Shown one piece after another: positions 30,277 to 35,000 of a DNA stretch of 35,000 bases; position 1 is the first letter of the stretch, and the number at the start of each line of letters is the position of its first letter. The notes beneath the pieces are model-generated. The model was given only the letters and a program-made list of their open reading frames with translations, was not told the DNA's origin and made no database searches. The translations under genes were made by a program, and so were the position numbers. Source of the stretch: Mycolicibacterium sp. ND9-15 (lineage in GTDB: Bacteria > Actinomycetota > Actinomycetes > Mycobacteriales > Mycobacteriaceae); contig NZ_CP142362.1 in the NCBI RefSeq assembly GCF_035918395.1, forward strand, positions 1-35,000, read 5' to 3'.

Positions 30277-31299
30277 TCACGCTAGCCGATCCGCCCCGGC
30301 AAGCATGGACCAGCGCTGCAGCGCCTGTTGCGCGGTGTCGTCTCCGGCAGTCAGGGTCAACGTTCGGCCGTCGAGCTTGGCCTTCCACACCGCATCGGCG
30401 GTAGCTCGTACCACCGACAGGGGGTCGCCGGGATCGCGGCCAGTGAAGTGCACCGTCACTGCCGACGGACCGACATCGACGCGCCAGGCCGACTGCGGCG
30501 CGATGCGCAGCGTATCCGCGGGGGCAACGAGCGAACGCAGATCCTCGGCCAGGTAGTCCGGTCGCTCCGAGGCAACCGCGCGGACGAGGTCGTCAGCGGT
30601 GCTGACGCCGGTGAGGACCAGCAGGCTGGGCAGGCCGGCGGCGTTCGCCCCGGCGATGTCGGTGTCGAGGCGGTCGCCCACCACGAGGGGAGCCTGGAAC
30701 GAACCGCGGGCCAACGCGTCGGTGAGCAGGGTCGGTTGGGGCTTGCCCGCCACTTGGGGCACGCGGTCGGTCGCCGCGCGCAGTGCTGCCACCATCGATC
30801 CGTTGCCGGGCAGCAGGCCTCGCTCGGACGGCAGCGTCAGGTCCACATTGGCCGCCACCCACAGTGCGCCGGCCCGGATCGCCAACGCCGCTTCGGCCAG
30901 ATCCGGCCAACCGGTCTGCGGTGAGTGACCTTGGACGACGGCGACCGGCCCGTCCGACCACTGCCGAACGGGTTTGAGCCCGACGCTCGTGATCTCCGCC
31001 GCCAGCGCTTCCGTGCCGACCACGAGAACGATTGCGCCAGGCGGTAATTGGTCGGCCAGGAGTTTCGCGGCGCTCTGAGCGCTGGTGACGACGTCCTCGG
31101 GTGCCGCGGCGAAACCCAAGTCGTGCAGGTGCTGGGCTACCTCGGCCGGCTCTCGCGACGCGTTGTTGGTGACGTAGAGGGTGCGTGCGCCGATGGCGGC
31201 CAGCGTGTCGACTGCGCCAACGGTCGCTTCGCGTCCGCGGAACACGGTGCCGTCGAGATCCAGGAGGAGGCAGTCATGCTCGTGTGCGAGGGTGCTCAC
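30277..31299 (-). CDS. HAD-superfamily phosphatase, glycerol-3-phosphate phosphatase-like
   Basis: A 340-residue NagD-type HAD phosphatase. The nucleophile motif is LLDLDGTVF (D14, D16), followed by the motif II block YVTNNASR, motif III Lys in AGKPQPTLL and motif IV GDRLDTDIAGA. The M. tuberculosis counterpart by position, Rv1692, is described as a glycerol-3-phosphate phosphatase that recycles phospholipid head groups. The last 80 or so residues lie outside the HAD fold and form a separate small domain. The GTG at 31299 sits one base after the TPR gene stop; the longer frame upstream is inside that gene and is not used. Confidence 0.9.
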   Translation of the reverse strand: MSTLAHEHDCLLLDLDGTVFRGREATVGAVDTLAAIGARTLYVTNNASREPAEVAQHLHDLGFAAAPEDVVTSAQSAAKLLADQLPPGAIVLVVGTEALAAEITSVGLKPVRQWSDGPVAVVQGHSPQTGWPDLAEAALAIRAGALWVAANVDLTLPSERGLLPGNGSMVAALRAATDRVPQVAGKPQPTLLTDALARGSFQAPLVVGDRLDTDIAGANAAGLPSLLVLTGVSTADDLVRAVASERPDYLAEDLRSLVAPADTLRIAPQSAWRVDVGPSAVTVHFTGRDPGDPLSVVRATADAVWKAKLDGRTLTLTAGDDTAQQALQRWSMLAGADRLA

Positions 31300-31300
31300 C

Positions 31301-32083
31301 TCAGGAGAGCTCCGTGATGCGCTCTTCGGCGTCGGTGACACCGTCGACATCGGCGGCAGCGGCATTGATGAACCACTGCAGCGCATCGCCGTTGCGGCCC
31401 AACGCCAGAAGTGTTTCGGCGTACGCATAGAACAGGCGTGCCGCGGTTTGCCCGGTACGCGTCGGATCCAGTTGCGGTGTCGACAGAAGCGCTAAGGCCT
31501 GCTCATGCTGCCCGAGGTCGGCCCGGGCGCCGGCCACCACGATCCGCAGTTCGTCGGCGTCGTCACCGGTGAGCTGGGCGGCTTCGGGGCTGCGGGCCAG
31601 TTCGATGGCCCGCTCCGGGCGTCCGACGCCGCGCTCGCAGTCGGCGATCAACGCCAGCAGCGGGGATCTGCTGCCCATCCGCCGGGCGGCGCGGAGTTCG
31701 GCGAGCGCCTGCGCCCAGTCCCCGCAGTGGTAGGCGGCGATTCCGACGGCTTCGCGCACTGCGGCGATTCGGGCGGCGCGGGCACGGGCGGCGCGGGCGT
31801 GCTCGAGCGCCGCCTGCGGATCGTCGTCGATGAGTTGGCCGGCGGCCACCAGGTGACGGGCCACGAAGTCGGCGGTGGAGCGGTCCAACGTGGTGAGCTC
31901 ACCGCGGACATCGGGCGCAAGTTGCCTGGCCTCAATGCCTTCCGGGAGCTGCGGGCCGGCCGACGGACGTGGCTCACCGTCCGCTCTGGGTTGGGATCGT
32001 CGAGCCCGGTTCGGACCCGAACTACGCGGTGCCGAACGCTGCGGCCGGCGCCCGTTGTCGCCACCCCTTCTGTCCTCAGCCAC
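31301..32083 (-). CDS. TPR-repeat protein (Rv1691-like)
   Basis: A 260-residue protein with a basic, disordered N-tail (about residues 1-50, many Arg, Gly, Pro and Ser). A helical array of tetratricopeptide type follows, for example AVGIAAYHCGDWAQALAELR and LFYAYAETLLALGRNGDAL, with the small-residue pattern of TPRs. No signal peptide is seen, so it is probably a cytoplasmic scaffold. The GTG at 32083 has AGAAAGG five bases before it. It is the first gene of the run down to recN and lies 63 bases from the rrn terminator. Partner unknown. Confidence 0.85.
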   Translation of the reverse strand: MAEDRRGGDNGRRPQRSAPRSSGPNRARRSQPRADGEPRPSAGPQLPEGIEARQLAPDVRGELTTLDRSTADFVARHLVAAGQLIDDDPQAALEHARAARARAARIAAVREAVGIAAYHCGDWAQALAELRAARRMGSRSPLLALIADCERGVGRPERAIELARSPEAAQLTGDDADELRIVVAGARADLGQHEQALALLSTPQLDPTRTGQTAARLFYAYAETLLALGRNGDALQWFINAAAADVDGVTDAEERITELS

Positions 32084-32116
32084 GTATGCCTTTCTACCGG
32101 ATGGACGAGTTCTGCG

Positions 32117-32122
32117 ATAATA
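32117..32122 (-). promoter_or_regulatory. Candidate -10 element of the TPR-tlyA-nadK-recN operon
   Basis: On the minus strand this reads TATTAT, a good TANNNT -10. Transcription would start near 32110, about 27 bases before the GTG. No strong -35 is visible. It lies between the rrn terminator and the gene, where a separate promoter is needed. Confidence 0.4.
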
Positions 32123-32146
32123 CGTAATCAATTGTCGCGAAATAGA

Positions 32147-32176
32147 ATTACCCCCCACGAAACGGTGGGGGGTAAT
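32147..32176 (-). terminator. rRNA operon terminator
   Basis: A perfect 12-bp stem, ATTACCCCCCAC with GTGGGGGGTAAT, encloses a 6-base loop. It starts about ten bases past the 5S rRNA 3' end. On the minus strand the stem is followed by TCTATTTCG, a weak U-rich run. Confidence 0.85.
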
Positions 32177-32185
32177 CCTAATTTG

Positions 32186-32302
32186 TGTTCGGCGGTGTCC
32201 TACTTTTCCGCCCGGGTTGGGCAGTATCATTGGCGCTGGCAGGCTTAGCTTCCGGGTTCGGGATGGGTCCGGGCGTTTCCCTGCCGCTGTTGACCGCCGT
32301 AA
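32186..32302 (-). rRNA. rrf: 5S ribosomal RNA
   Basis: The minus strand runs from TTACGGCGGTCAACAGCGGC to TAGGACACCGCCGAACA. Its ends pair, and the conserved CCCATCCCGAACCCGGAAG and GGAAAAGTAGGACACCGCC blocks are present. It is about 117 bases long, as expected. Ends are placed by comparison with the remembered mycobacterial sequence and may be off by a few bases. It lies 90 bases downstream of 23S. Confidence 0.97.
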
Positions 32303-32392
32303 CTCTATTTTTTTGGGGTGTTCACGTGGTGTGGCCGGTGGTGTTTTTGGTGGTGGGGTGTGGTTGGTTTGTGTGGGGTGTGGTTGCGAGTG

Positions 32393-35000
<2,608 letters not shown>

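Overview
The window looks like chromosomal DNA of a rapidly growing mycobacterium (Mycolicibacterium/Mycobacterium type). The base composition is GC-rich and there are many GTG starts. It carries mycobacteria-specific families: MmpS/MmpL, DUF732, an Rv0455c-like protein, a Culp-type cutinase and a PknH-sensor lipoprotein. The right two thirds follow, in reverse, the Mycobacterium tuberculosis order Rv1691 to Rv1713. An rRNA operon sits directly upstream of the Rv1691 homologue. In fast growers the second operon, rrnB, lies next to tyrS at this locus, and slow growers lack it. All comparisons with M. tuberculosis are from memory, not from a search.

Layout. (1) 1-7507, plus strand: an RND lipid/siderophore exporter cluster with the end of an mmpS, an mmpL, a secreted DUF732 protein, an Rv0455c-like (DUF5078-type) periplasmic protein, a secreted cutinase and a second, closely related mmpL. 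(2) 7464-12274: accessory genes, namely a membrane acyltransferase and a flavin monooxygenase (minus), a small secreted protein (minus), a short acidic protein (plus) and a sensor-domain lipoprotein (plus). (3) 12402-14541: tRNA-Pro(GGG), then two TauE/SafE-type anion exporters on the minus strand. A cysteine-containing short leader ORF overlaps the start of the downstream exporter gene. (4) 14540-19773, minus: a tightly overlapped operon parA-like, scpA, scpB, rluB-like, cmk, der. (5) 19914-20672: an O-methyltransferase on the plus strand. (6) 20751-26381, minus: steA, mctB/steB, pyrG, ADP-ribose Nudix hydrolase, xerD. (7) 26594-32083, minus: TPR protein, glycerol-3-phosphate phosphatase-like HAD, a 58-residue protein, tlyA, nadK, recN. 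(8) 32147-35000, minus: the rrn terminator, 5S rRNA and most of 23S rRNA, cut by the window edge.

How the genes fit together. The left cluster most likely exports a lipid or siderophore across the envelope. The two MmpL pumps carry long periplasmic helical insertions, the MmpS-type protein is a partner, and the Rv0455c-like protein is a probable periplasmic export factor. The right part is housekeeping: chromosome segregation and condensation (ParA-like, ScpA, ScpB, XerD), ribosome assembly and modification (Der, RluB, TlyA), nucleotide and cofactor supply (Cmk, PyrG, NadK, Nudix), DNA repair (RecN) and cell separation (SteA/SteB). Start and stop codons overlap at most junctions inside these runs, which suggests translational coupling. 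I see no insertion sequence, prophage or CRISPR array.

The best candidates for something new are the exporter cluster with a linked Rv0455c-like gene and a duplicated MmpL, the cysteine leader ORF at the TauE/SafE gene, and the 22-bp-period direct repeat upstream of the lipoprotein.
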